From NCBI RefSeq assembly GCF_000004195.4, contig NC_030678.2, forward strand, positions 92,194,404 through 92,258,403: a stretch of DNA of 64,000 nt, in the 5' to 3' direction. Origin of the DNA: Xenopus tropicalis (taxonomy: Eukaryota; Chordata; Amphibia; Anura; Pipidae). Shown one piece after another: positions 23,566 through 34,519 of the stretch; position 1 is the stretch's first letter, and every line of letters starts with the position of its first letter. The notes under the pieces were generated by a model, which worked only from the letters and a program-made list of their open reading frames with translations, was not told the origin of the DNA and ran no database searches. A program made the position numbers and the translations under genes.

Positions 23566-24205
23566 ATCTGAAATCTAATCTAAATGCTTCAGAAAAAAAG
23601 TGTTGGAATTCAGTAGAATCCTGGATTTAGTGCATCCCTATTACCAAACACCATAGGAATTTTATTGTTTCTCTTTTTTTAGTTGCATTAATTAATTTTA
23701 GATGCATTGTTTCAGGTTTAGTAAAAATAAGTCTGGGCATGGCTAGATTTATATCAATCAGTTCATCTGCCAGTTACCTAATTTAAGGTTCTAAATCTAC
23801 AGTGGTTTTTAGAGTGGATGTGATTCTAATGTCATGTGGGAGAAATTTATATATGCTTAATCAAGTAAAATATAAAACTATTCCTTCAACCAAAACTAAT
23901 TTGCCAATACAGTATAAAAGGGGATTTATTGTAACTATCATAAATAATATCTGAAATTTAACTGATATTTTAACTGAAAAATACCCCTATAGAAACAACC
24001 CAAGGTTTGCACAGGTGAAGGAGCAGCAAATCTGCAATGAAATCCAAATGAAATATGCAGCATAATCTGTAGTATATAAAACATTACTCTTTAGATAACT
24101 CAGTGATGTTTATTAGTAGTCAACATCAAGAAACCACATGCCAACCATGACTATCTAACAATAACTTCCCACCGGCCACCCATTATTTGTTCTTGAAATT
24201 TTAGA
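23566..24205. other. Non-coding, no recognised repeat
   Basis: No supported feature. Confidence 0.45.
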
Positions 24206-25032
24206 TTAAAGGAGAAAGAAAGGTAAAAACTAAGTAAGCTTTATCAGAAAATGTAAATACAGCCATAAACACTTAAAGAGATACGCAGCTCTCTCCTCTC
24301 TCCCCTCTCCCCTCTCCTACTCCCCACTCCCTCAAGAATGCTAAGAACTCCCTCCCCCCCTTAGGAATGTGGATCTGAGCCAATCAGCAGGAAGCTTCCT
24401 CATAGTCTTACAAACTGAGCATGTACACAGTTCTGGGTGCAGGAGCGAGGCATTATGGGAACTTTCTTTACAGAGCTCAGCGTTTTTTTTCATATGAGGC
24501 TTCTGATCATCTGAACAGGTGAAATATGGGGAGACTTAAAGGAACAGTAACACCAAATAATGAAAGTGTATAAAAGTAACTAAAATATAATGTGCTGCTG
24601 CCCTGCACTGGTAAAAGTTGTGTGTTTACTTCAGAAAGTCTACTATAATTTATATAAATAAGCTGCTATGTAGCCATGGGGGCAGCCATTCTAAGGAGAA
24701 AAGGCACAGGCACATAGCAGATAACAGATAAAACACTATTGTATTCTACAGAACTTATCTGTTATCTGCTATGTAACCTGTGCCTTTTCTCCTTTTTTCC
24801 AGCTTGAATGGCTGCCCCCGTGGCTACACAGCAGCTTATTATATAAACTATAGTAGTGTTACTGTAGCAAACACACCAGTTTTACCAGTGCAGGGCAACA
24901 GTGCATTATATTTTTATTACTTTAAAGCTCTTTAATTTTTTGGTGTTACTGTTCCTTTAAGGGCACTATTGAGAGAACTGAAGGTATGCCTGCAGCTTGA
25001 GATTAAATTTTTATTAGCCTTTCATTCTCCTA
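24206..25032. mobile_element. T2-type MITE split by another T2
   Basis: It starts TTAAAGGAGAAAGAAAGG and its eroded right end is CCTTTCATTCTCCTA. A second T2 occupies 24536-24960, so this copy is older. The interior includes a CTCTCCC tract (24290-24320) and AATGTGGATCTGAGC, as in the sister copies. Confidence 0.7.
24536..24960. mobile_element. T2-type MITE with long internal hairpin
   Basis: TTAAAGGAACAGTAACACC at the left and GGTGTTACTGTTCCTTTAA at the right are near-perfect inverted termini with TTAA target. Almost the whole element is palindromic; the central arms at about 24695-24731 and 24754-24793 pair with few mismatches. Confidence 0.85.
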
Positions 25033-25274
25033 GGTATTCATATGCTTTCCATTACTCATAGTCTTAGTTAGGATTATGCATAGTCTGACGTGTGTTTATA
25101 TTTATTTTATTTTTAGTAATCATCTCAGAATTACTCTATGTTTACAAAACTGTGTATGGATCTGACTCACCGACATTTTATTTCAAAACCGAGAAAATGA
25201 ATATGACAATTGTACTACTTTTGTTGTTATCACAGCCTTTACTCTTTACTAGACACAACAAATGTTTTGCTTCA

Positions 25275-25875
25275 ATTTAACTACAAGGGCATTAGACAGG
25301 ACTCACGATTAGCATTCCAATTTATAACACAGGTGTTTAGTTGTGTTGAGGTCAGGGCTCTATATGGAGTATTATATAGGAAAGGACCTTCTCAAAACTC
25401 TTTCCATAAATCAGAAGCACAGCATTGTCAAAATTGTCATTGCACACTATAAAGTTATGGTTTGCTGTCACTAGAACCCACAGCCCTAGTCAAAACCATG
25501 AACATTAGCCCCAGACCAGTATTCCTTCTCCCAAACTTTACAGTTAGACTCATTCACAAAGGATAAATTCCTGCGGCATCAGCTACACCCAGACTCACCA
25601 ATGAGGCTGCCACATGATGCAGTACCATTTATTGCTCTAGAGAACACATTTCATCTACTGTACGGTCCAATACCTTTACAGCACTCTGGCCAACACTCGG
25701 CAATAGGCATGGCGATGTCAGGCTAGTGTTTACCTATAAAAACCCCCACATTGATGACCAGTAGGTCTTCTACCAATGTTGTTTGTAGAGACAGTTCTCA
25801 GAAGCAGGTTTTTCGGCTGAGCATGAGATTAAAAAAGTGGTACCTGGATACTTTTGGCTATATAGTGTATTTTTA
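25275..25875 (-). pseudogene. Tc1-like transposase relic
   Basis: The plus strand carries CAGGTGTTTAGTTGTGTTGA followed by GGTCAGGGCTCT. Its complement reads SPDLNTTKHL, corresponding to the SPDLNPIEHLW block that holds the third catalytic acid of Tc1 transposases; the catalytic glutamate is replaced by lysine. Near 25850 the sequence GATACTTTTGGCTATATAGT matches the Tc1-like terminal repeat (consensus CACTATATTGCCAAAAGTAT on the other strand), so the element's 5' end is at the right. Stops and frameshifts are scattered throughout; no frame exceeds about 80 codons. The opposite terminus was not found. Confidence 0.7.
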
Positions 25876-26587
25876 GGATACGTAAGTCAGTATTTCTCAA
25901 CAGAGCTGCTAAATTTTTTGAGCCATAGATCAGATCAAATATAGTATGAGCATACAATTCTCTTTTCCACAGTTACTCTTACTCTTACTAAGATTCAATC
26001 TTAGTATGTCATTCCTAAGTAACAAAATCTGCACATACACACAAAAAAGCAATACACAAAAGCATCTGTCAGTCTGGCAGTAAAAGAGTTCATATAACTG
26101 GATGCAAGCATTGTGGTCTTTTAACTATGTGGTGCTTTGGCCACAATTACTCACATAGCCAGAAGATAATCCACCTCATGAATGGTTAGACTTTAAGTCA
26201 TACACAATAGACTTCATAGGCATGCAGTCTGGTCCCAGTAGTAGAGTGAATAAATAAATTAAATATACAAGAGCAAGGGCACTTCTTAGTGCTGGCCCAC
26301 AAACCATTCACCACTAGCAATGATATTGTGGCTTCTTTGAGTCAATCACAGCCATTAGAGAAGCATTATTTAAAGAACTAAAGCAAGTGACTTGTAAATT
26401 TCAGTGCACAACCATATAAAATATTGCAGTTAAATACAGTGCTTGTTTTGTAGGACTTTTACACCAGTTTCTCTGTCTCCCTCTAAGTATAAGACTCACA
26501 TTGTGTAAAATGTTCTATATTTGTGGCCAGTTTACCTAGGGATAAGTCTCTGCATTTGCTGAGATATTAGGTACCCTTTGTTGTATG
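25876..26587. other. Non-coding, no recognised repeat
   Basis: No supported feature. Confidence 0.45.
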
Positions 26588-26739
26588 CAGTGTCAGACTG
26601 GACCCCAGGGATACCAGGAAAACTCCCAGTGGGCCCAGGTCTCAGTGGGCCCTCCTGCTTCTAATCGTTTACTCTAAATCATGGTCATTTCCTCTTTCTC
26701 TTTGGGAAGAAATCAACTAAATATAAAGAATAATATAGT

Positions 26740-27185
26740 TAGTGATGAGCAAAACTGTCCTGTTTCGAGTCTTTTTGGTGCAAGACAATTCTTTTGATGA
26801 GAGAGACAATTCTTTTGATGAGAAACAACTCTTTTTGATAAGAGAGACAATTCCTTTTGGCGCAAGACAATTCTTTTGATGAGAGACAATTCTTTTTGAC
26901 ATGAGAGACAATTCCTTTTGGCGCAAGACAATTCTTTTGATGAGAAACAACTCTTTTTGATAAGAGAGACAATTCCTTTTGGCGCAAGACAATTCTTTTG
27001 ATGAGAGACAATTCTTTTTGACATGAGAGACAATTCCTTTTTATGCACAACAATTCTTTTGACGCAGGCGACAATTTTTGGATGTGAAATGAATTTTGAC
27101 GCACATTTCGCAAAAAAATCCGCCAATAGCGAACGTGAAAATTCGCTGCAAATCCATGCCTGCCAAATTTTTTCGCCCATCACTA
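26740..27185. mobile_element. hAT-like MITE nested in the hAT element
   Basis: It starts TAGTGATGAGCAAAACTG and ends TTCGCCCATCACTA. Flanks AATATAGT and TTTATAGT agree at 6 of 8. Most of its length is a tandem array. Confidence 0.8.
26785..27065. repeat. Tandem array with 122-bp higher-order unit
   Basis: Basic units of about 17-23 bp of the type GACAATTCTTTTGATGAGA alternate with variants ending in GGCGCAA, GACATGA and GATAAGA. The unit starting AGAAACAACTC occurs at 26821 and again at 26943, giving a 122-bp higher-order period. All three minus-strand frames stay open across it (up to 156 codons), producing repetitive Lys/Ser/Cys-rich peptides that are not proteins. Confidence 0.85.
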
Positions 27186-27363
27186 TTTATAGTGCGTAAT
27201 GATAAAAAACTAGGAAAATATAGAGGTTGAGTGAGGAGTGAAGTAGTAAGTAATTTGGGCCCACGATCTAAGGTTTTCTGGTGGGCCCCTGGTATCCCAG
27301 TCCGACACTGATGGTATGTGAGGCACAGCTGTTTAATATGCCACAAAATCCTTATATACATTA

Positions 27364-27691
27364 CAGGTATTGGACCCATTATCCAGAATGCTCGGGACCA
27401 AGGGTATTCCGGATAAGGGGTCTTTCCATAATTTGGATCTTCATACCTTAAGTCTACTAAAAAATCAATAAAACATTAATTAAACCCAACAGGATTGTTT
27501 TGCATCTAATAAGAATTATTTATATCTTAGTTGGGATCAAGTACAAGGTACTGTTTTATTATTACAGAGAAAAAGGAAATCAGTTTTAAAATTCTAAATT
27601 ATTTGATTAAAATGGAGTCTATGGGAGACGGGCTTTCCGTAATTCGGAGCTTTCTGGATAACGGGTTTCCGGATAAGGGATCCCATACCTG
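27364..27691. mobile_element. TIR MITE, CAGGTAT family
   Basis: CAGGTATTGGACCC at the left and GGGATCCCATACCTG at the right, each next to TA. Sub-terminal TTCCGGATAAGGG repeats occur on both sides. Same family as 890-1174. Confidence 0.8.
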
Positions 27692-30690
27692 TACCTATTC
27701 CCTATAAATTTCTCTATTCCCTTCTAGATTGCCCTCCTCTCACTATGTAGAGGGCAAGATGAGACTTGGTTTAAACTAATGTTACACTGGGAGATTCTAC
27801 CTAAAGGTCTGCTTTAAGTAAGGAAATGTATTTCATTGAGCAAAAATGTTATATGTTATAGCAGATATTTTTGAGTGAAGAGTTATGCTCTGATAGTGAT
27901 AATGGTTACTGGTGCACCTAGAGAGATCCTGTTTGTCCCAAACGTTATTGAAATAAGGACCGTCGTCTGTTTGCTGAAAAAGAGAAAATGAAAGCACATA
28001 GATGGGTAGCTATGCTATATGATGAGCTCTTAAGTTGCCAAGAGCCGTAAGGTTAAATAAAGTTAAACTTGTATAATTATAAATGCAGAACTTCAAACTT
28101 GTAATCTTTTAACATGTTCTATATTCAGTAGATCTGTGCTGCTTGTATGGAAGAGAATCATGGAGGATCATTTATAAATAGGGCAAAATTAAAAATGGGC
28201 AGTAGTGGCTATGGGTATTTGCCAAGTGTTTATAAATGAGCCCGAGTATGTTCTAAATTGAAACCAACTAAATAACAGTCAAAGCAACCCTTTTGGGCTT
28301 AGAAGGGACATTTTTTTCTGGTATGGGAGGTGCCCTGTTAGGCTTACCTAAAAAATATTTTGTTAATGTTTATATATATATGTCATTCAATGTAATTTAA
28401 ATATAGGGAAAAGCTAGACTGGATGCAATATTCTGTTGGCATTTTCTTCTTTAACTTGAAGAGCCTCTGGAAATTAATCTTTCCATTCTTTAAAGCTCTT
28501 TATCTCTCTGTATCACAAGCATTTGTTTCCAAGCAACTATGAATCACAAGCATGTTACTAACCTGAATGTTCTTGAAATGGATATCTTAAGGGTCATTGA
28601 CTTAAGGTTCTCTGTATTACAAGTTTTACATGGATGTACAATACCAACTTTGGGTATAAACAGAATTCATAGTTTTCTAATTTTCCAAATACCTGAATCC
28701 TTACAAGATTTTAGTGAATACTGAACTGAATCCAAGCCCTAACTTTGGTACTGAGATTTAAATGCAATAGTTGTGTGACAAAAGGTATTTTAAGATCCCA
28801 TGTCATTTATATTTGTACCCCTGTGTTTAGAAGAATATTTGCACACTGATCACAGTAAAATAGATGAGGTCCTATTTGTTCAATGTTAATAGCCATCCTT
28901 GTGAATGCAAAACCACAGGGCAGATTTAGATTAAGGCTTTATGATGGAACATATAAAAATGCACTATATAAAGATCACATGTGTAAATGTTCATGAGTAC
29001 AGAGCCTAAGGCTTTACATTTAGTTTGTCTGAAGGCTATACATTTGTCCAAATCTGATTCTTGTAAAAAGTGCAGACTCCGCAATGCAATGCTACTTTCA
29101 AGGCATCTCTACTCTCAATCTAGAAGTAAATTTATTAAAAAATGTTGCACTATATAAAGGCATAAAACATACCATATTATTTGCAATGCCACCCCGCTAG
29201 TGCATATTGTCCTTAAACTACATAACTGTAATAAAACTGGGAAATGCTAGCTGTGAAATCATACTGAAATAAGTATTAGAAATACACCCTTATGTGTGTG
29301 TCAGCTCCATCATAATACACTGAGCTGACACACGTGGCAGTGCATTTCTTTTAACATGTTTTCATCTCAATCCAACATTGTTAGGACCCAGTTGGGCTTA
29401 TAAATATTTTTTATGCCTACAAAATAATTATTTATCAATCTGTGCAACTGCAAAAGGAGCAACACTTTAGGGGTAAAATACCTGCTTGCACTTTCATTAA
29501 TTTGAGTTTGTAAATTAAACTGATACTACATGATACTTAAACCCATATGATGTCTTTTAATGATGTGATGTTGCAACAAGGAGGTGATACTTGGACCCAC
29601 ATGCTGGAAATATTTAGGACCAGACTTTGGAGTGTGCCACCTGTGCAGTCATACAGTGCGCCATATGGAAGGGGGCACCAACCTGGCCATTATGCTTTTG
29701 TATAAACAAATAAAATACAGATATTACAGTAAAGTGTATTCTTTAAAATATTAGCTTTCCATATCCAGTGGTCTATTGTCTTTAAAAATGGGTGATGTTA
29801 TTGGAGATCTCTCCCCTTTAAAAGCTACAGTGTGAGGAGCATCATCCTATAAGACCAAAGTTTTGATCAGGAAACTCGTTTCCCAAGAATTTAGCCAAAC
29901 TGGGAGGTGTTAACTTTTGAAAAATATGACCAGAGGTAAAAAGTTTGTACCACCATACTGTATGGGGGTTACATTAATATGGTATCGACTCTTGGCAGTT
30001 TTATGATCGTAATTTGTGACCAAAAACCCCTGTTTTTGCAAAGATGCTAACTTTCACATAAAACATAGGGTCAAAAAAAGGTATTTTTAAAAAATATATT
30101 TTAGCCAACATGTCAGTTAGCAGACAACCTCAAGCAAAATCCTGTACTGAAATTCATGTTTCAAAAGAGCTTTTTTTAAATTTAATTTTAAAATTTAACT
30201 TGAAACAAGTCATTTTCTTGCTTTCCCAAGTGCCTTCAGCCATGTGACTTGTGCTCTTATAAACTCCAGTCTCTTTTCACTGCTGGCAACGAGGCAGCAG
30301 CTCCCTGACAGCTCTGCTGAAGTATTCAGCTGCATAAACAGATAGTGCCTCCATGTTTCTATGCTGATGCCACTGCTCTGTACCTGAAAATTGTTCCCTA
30401 TGTGAATCATTTTAGGTAACATAGATTTCTCACGTAATTATGCAAAAATATGGAAAAGAGCCTTTCATGCAATTATGGAAGAAGTCATTTTTTCTTGCAG
30501 TAACCGACTTAGGAAATTCATAAATATTTGGGTGCTTTGTTTCCCATCAGAAGAGTGATTTCTTGTGGGCAACGAAGTGCCCCCTCTGCCTTGCTGTACA
30601 GTAGCCCAGAAGAGCGAGCCTGGAAAAGGTGGAGTGGCTCGAAGCTATGACAAGGGGGGTGAATAGGGACCCAAAGGAAGCCATTGTTTA
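27692..30690. other. Non-coding, mostly unique
   Basis: About 3 kb without a recognisable complete repeat. A small inverted pair (ATCATTTATAAA and TTTATAAATGAGCC, 28166-28250) may be a MITE remnant. A 12-bp perfect hairpin lies at 29296-29333. No exon was recognised. Confidence 0.45.
29296..29333. other. 12-bp perfect inverted repeat
   Basis: GTGTGTCAGCTC (29296-29307) and GAGCTGACACAC (29322-29333) with a 14-nt loop. No terminator or mobile-element context. Confidence 0.6.
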
Positions 30691-30816
30691 GGATGATGGG
30701 AGTTGTAGTAATAAAGGAGCAGGTGGGAGGAGAAAGAGGCCATATAAATAAATGAAACCGGAAGACAGCAACCATTACCTCATGGTAGTTGAAGGGAAAG
30801 GACAGCGTTCCCGCCC
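30691..30816 (+). promoter_or_regulatory. Promoter-like motif cluster
   Basis: In order on the plus strand: GGATGATGGGAGTTGTAGT (30691-30709), the complement of the ACTACAACTCCC motif bound by ZNF143/SBF-type factors; TATAAATA (30743-30750); ACCGGAAG (30757-30764), an ETS site; TTCCCGCCC (30808-30816), an E2F/Sp1-like box. The order and spacing suit a promoter, but no downstream exon was recognised, and ACTACAACTCCC also occurs in vertebrate repeats. Confidence 0.3.
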
Positions 30817-31438
30817 ACCTGCCCTGGAGTAAGGGATTTGGGGGTAGGTAATAAGTGGGTATTGGCTTGATTAGTCACAGCTTATGCCGAAGTGGGGCTG
30901 CTCTAGGGGGAGCTGAAAAGGGGCTAAATAGATTAAGATTTCTGGAGGGGCAGCCCTGGGGGCTAGGCTTTGGGGGGGAAACATAGTAGGCACAGGAGGT
31001 GGGAAAGTTTGGTTGTGGAGGCTTAGTCACAGGCTTGAAAGGGTTCTTCAAATGTCTAAGGTTAATTTAATGTTAAATTATTATAATAGTAAGAATTTTA
31101 AAGCAGTGTAAAAGTGTATTTGGAATGAAACATTGATTACAATTTTGTTATGTTATCAGTAAAATAAGCTGTGGCCTTTCCACCCAGAAAATGCAGGTCT
31201 GTGTTTGGTTTTGTGGGGGGGTAGATCGGGGTGTGGGTTAGGAGAAAAAGGGGACCGTGATTGCAACCTCCCCATGACCATAGGCATACTGCTGGGCATA
31301 TGCATTCAGGCATTTCTCAACCCTTGTAGGGTTCACTCTAGTCAGGATTCACTCTGGAGTCAGTTTCAAATAGTCAGTCCAGGTATTAAGAAACAGTATT
31401 CTTCACATAAAGGAAAATGGAATTGTGGTCATTTAAAC
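30817..31438. other. G-rich non-coding stretch
   Basis: Locally G-rich on the plus strand (30830-31020, GGGGGTAGG and GGGGGGGAAAC type runs). A 79-codon frame at 31205 has no motif. Confidence 0.4.
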
Positions 31439-31737
31439 CAGTGATCCCAAACCAGTGGCTCATGAGCAACATGTTGCTCACCAATCCCCTTTGATGTTGC
31501 TTCCAGTGGCCTCAAAGCAGGTGCTTATTTTTGAATCGCTGTCTTGGAGTCAAGTTTTGGAGGCATAAAGACCATGAGTAAAAATGGAGCCACCTGTCTG
31601 CCAATCCTTATAGGGGCTACAAAATAACCAATTACAGCCTTTTTTGGTCACCCCCATGAACTCTTTTCATGCTTGTGTTGCTCCACAACTTTTTTAATAT
31701 TTAAATGCTCACAGGTTAAAAAGGTTGGGGACCCCTG
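31439..31737. mobile_element. hAT element, CAGTGATCCC family, intact ends
   Basis: CAGTGATCCCAAACC at the left and GGTTGGGGACCCCTG at the right. A perfect 8-bp target duplication ATTTAAAC lies at 31431-31438 and 31738-31745. It is non-autonomous. Sister copies are at 33423 (truncated) and 44386. Confidence 0.92.
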
Positions 31738-31944
31738 ATTTAAACCATGAAAATAATACATTATATAAAAAAGGTTTTTCTTCTTTGTAACTCTTAAAAT
31801 AGATAAAACTGACCAAATTAGTTTAATAAAATATCTAGCCCCTTCTTTTAATTTTTAACACATTTGGTTGGTTTAATTTATTACTCAACAGACAGTCCAG
31901 GCTGTTATGGCATCTAAATATAGCTAAAACTCAGCACTGCAGAC

Positions 31945-32140
31945 TGAGAAAACAGTTAAGGTTTATGCCATCCTCAAGCAGGTATTAAACATTTGCAATA
32001 TAATTATAATATAATAAATATAATAAGTATAAATATAATAAGTACATTATAACATTGCGAGTGGCACTAAACATTTGCAAAAGCAGCATTTTACACACCG
32101 CTTGCAATCTGTATTACAATCCCCCCTAAAGGAAGCTATA
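31945..32140 (-). repeat. Copy of the repeat at 44245, opposite strand
   Basis: GCCATCCTCAAGCAGGTATT, AAACATTTGCAA, GGCACTAAACATTTGCAAA and TTACACACCGCTTG match in reverse the sequence around 44245-44377. An AT-rich (AATAT)n-like expansion sits inside (31997-32042). Confidence 0.6.
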
Positions 32141-33422
32141 AAGTTTAAAGAACATGCAAAAGCACAAAATGTTTCTAAATTGTTCTTAGATTTGCAAGAG
32201 ATAATTGTTTTAATAGAAATGCAGTATATGCGGAATACATTCATAGATTTCTGTTTTTTTCCTATCCTTTGTTGGAACATTTTGTAGCAGTATCTTCCTT
32301 CATACTACCTATAGGGACATAAAGCATTGCTCCAGTCTTGGCACAAGAAATTGGGCTTAGGTCTTTCCATTGCTAAAAAGTCTTAAAAAGAAAAAAAACA
32401 TACCTTAAAAAAACTGGATTTTTGCCAAAGTCTGTTGAAACGATATATCCAGTACATTCTATTATTGGAAAAATTCAAGCAAAACAAATCAAGCCAATAT
32501 TGTGCATAAATGATGGGAAACTTGAATATTATCTGGCAAAATCAAAATATATTTTATGGCAGTTAGCTAGTCAGATGATCCCAGTTGAAGAATGGGAAGA
32601 AACTATATTTACCAGTTGCATGATATATTCTGATTAAAGGAAACTTTGGATAGTTGGGTATGAAGCGAGACAGTGTTCATAGAAGAGAGGCCAGCAGTGG
32701 TTGTTGGATAAAGGTATGGAATTGGCAACCTTATTCTGAGTATTTATTTTCCAAGAGGGGCAAGTTGTTGCATGTGAACATGCTTACATGCATTGCCTAA
32801 TTGGGCAGGGTAAAAGATGGAGAAACAAGGTCCTGGACAGATGAGTGATGTGCCTATCGTCCCTCCACTTTTGCACCCTAGGCATATGTCTATTCTGCCT
32901 ACCTCTAGTTCCATCCCTGGTACCAAGTACCCAGTCTCTCCCCACACAGTAGAGATATCATGCACCATACCTGACTAGAGGGAGTCATCAATGATGTGCC
33001 AAAGAGAAAGAATTTCACGGGACCTTTTCAATATTTTACTTAGGGGTTATAATTTATAGTTACACCCAGTAACTAGTAAAGTAAAGCATTTGGATCCCAA
33101 CATTCACATAGAAAAAAATTCTCTTACAATATGGGGAGGGAGTTTATTGCATATTTTATTTCAAAACATTTTATTCCTGAACCTAAAACATAATGAGGTC
33201 CTTGGAAATAAACACACAGCATTTGGTAGCTGTGAAGCATCTCTTAATCTATTTACAAAAATAAAACTGGTAATATTTTTAAAAAGCAGGGGGTAGAATG
33301 ATTGTAAATATTTAACAATGCCTAGAATTATGCCTATTTAAGCACAAAGCAAAAGAACCCACCACAATATGATGGCCAACAGCAATGTTACAAAATTTTG
33401 TCAGAATTCTGATGTTTTAGGT
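32141..33422. other. Non-coding; hAT-type scrap near 32825-32935
   Basis: CACCCTAGGCATATGTCTAT then CTGCCTACCTCTAGTTCC matches one end of the family at 51443. Otherwise no feature. Confidence 0.4.
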
Positions 33423-33640
33423 CAGTGATGCCCAACCAGTGGCTCGGGGGCAACATTGATCACCAACAACCCCTTGGATGTTGCTCTCACTGCCCCCAAA
33501 CCAGGTAGTTATTTTTGAATTCCTGACTTGGGGGCAAGTTTTGGTTGAATTAAAACAAGATTTACTACCAAATAAAGCCCCCTGTAAGCTGATAGTGTGC
33601 ATAGAGGCTACCTAATAGCCTAATAGCCTAATAAGCCATC
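33423..33640. mobile_element. Truncated hAT copy (CAGTGATGCCC)
   Basis: It starts CAGTGATGCCCAACCAGTGG and continues with the family interior (AACATCCAAGG complement, ACCAGGTAGTTATTTTTGAA), then ends abruptly at a short TAATAGCC repeat. It is most similar to the 44386 copy in reverse. Confidence 0.75.
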
Positions 33641-33649
33641 TCCTTTTTA

Positions 33650-33830
33650 AGCAAATTCTAAATTAAATTTATGAAAAATTCCAATTTTTAAAAATTACAA
33701 TTTTCTCTGTAATAATTGAACCAGTACAGTACCTTGTACTTGAGGGTTACTAAACTTCATGAATCCATATTGGTGGCAAAACAATCCTATTGTGTTTAAA
33801 ATATTTTGAATGTTTAAATATTTCCTTTCT
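33650..33830. repeat. Internal fragment of CAGGTAT-family MITE
   Basis: TTTTCTCTGTAATAA, ACCTTGTACTTGA and CAAAACAATCCTATTG follow in the same order as in the copies at 890 and 27364. Both termini are missing. Confidence 0.55.
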
Positions 33831-33981
33831 GTGAGTGCACTATACTGTCAGGAAGTGATGTAATTTTTAGGCTCCCATGTTCAGGGAACGCTTCTTTGGC
33901 ACCAAACTCTGGGGGGAGAAAAAAACTGTGAAGGGTATGTAAACTTTGCAATGTTTGCTATATGTCACCTGTTCTGTGCCC

Positions 33982-34035
33982 CAGATGATAGCCCTAATGG
34001 CCAACATGTTGGAATATGTTTTTGACTTAAATAAA
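33982..34035 (+). repeat. Degenerate retroelement tail with hammerhead-like core
   Basis: CAGATGA, T, a short stem (GCC with GGC), CAACATGTTGG, then AATAAA at 34030-34035. It has the same layout as 18307 but core residues are mutated. Confidence 0.3.
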
Positions 34036-34232
34036 ACATTATTTCTTTTTATATCTGAGTGCCCTGCTTTGTATATCTTCCTGTATTGATATGGATATTT
34101 TTGGGGTAATACCCTAGCAGTGAGCACCACATTTTTTTCTTTTTTGATGTGCTAATCCTAATTACCATAACCATAAATATTTTTAGTAGACACAAGGTAT
34201 GGTGATTAAAATTACAGAATGATTCCAGTAAA

Positions 34233-34511
34233 CAGCGTTGGACTGACCCACAGGCATACCAGGAAAATTCAAGGTGGGCCCAGGTGTCAGTGGGCCCTCC
34301 TGCTTCTAGCCATTTGGCCTAATTTATAGTCATTACTTATTTTTCTGTGGGAACAAAGCAACTAAATATACTGTATAGAAGAATAGATTAAAGAATGCTA
34401 AAAAATAGGAAAATATAGAGACTGAGAAAGAAGTGGATGAAAAATAGTTTGGAGAGTGGGCCCATGGTCTAAGGTTTCCTGGTGGGCCCCTGGCATCCCA
34501 GTCCAACACTG
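34233..34511. mobile_element. hAT element, CAGTGTCGGACTGG family
   Basis: CAGCGTTGGACTGACCCA at the left and CATCCCAGTCCAACACTG at the right. A perfect 8-bp target duplication CCAGTAAA lies at 34225-34232 and 34512-34519. About 279 bp, non-coding. Confidence 0.92.
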
Positions 34512-34519
34512 CCAGTAAA

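Larger units (their letters stand above)
26588..27310. mobile_element. hAT element CAGTGTCAGACTGG, split by insertion
   Basis: The left part starts CAGTGTCAGACTGGACCC and the right part ends GGTATCCCAGTCCGACACTG. Flanks GTTGTATG and ATGGTATG agree at 6 of 8. Intact sister copies at 34233 and 59688 show the uninterrupted form of under 300 bp. The extra sequence is the element at 26740-27185. Confidence 0.85.

Noticed and set aside
26785..27065. Regularly spaced short repeats resembling a CRISPR array
   Set aside because: Units are contiguous, degenerate and bounded by transposon termini in a vertebrate context. There are no unique spacers and no cas genes.
26713..27183. 156-codon minus-strand frame with Cys/Lys/Ser repeats
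   Set aside because: All three frames are open across the same tandem repeat, so openness reflects repeat composition and not selection.
33982..34005. Active hammerhead ribozyme
   Set aside because: Core residues are mutated (CAGATGA, CAAC), so it is reported only as a degenerate relative.
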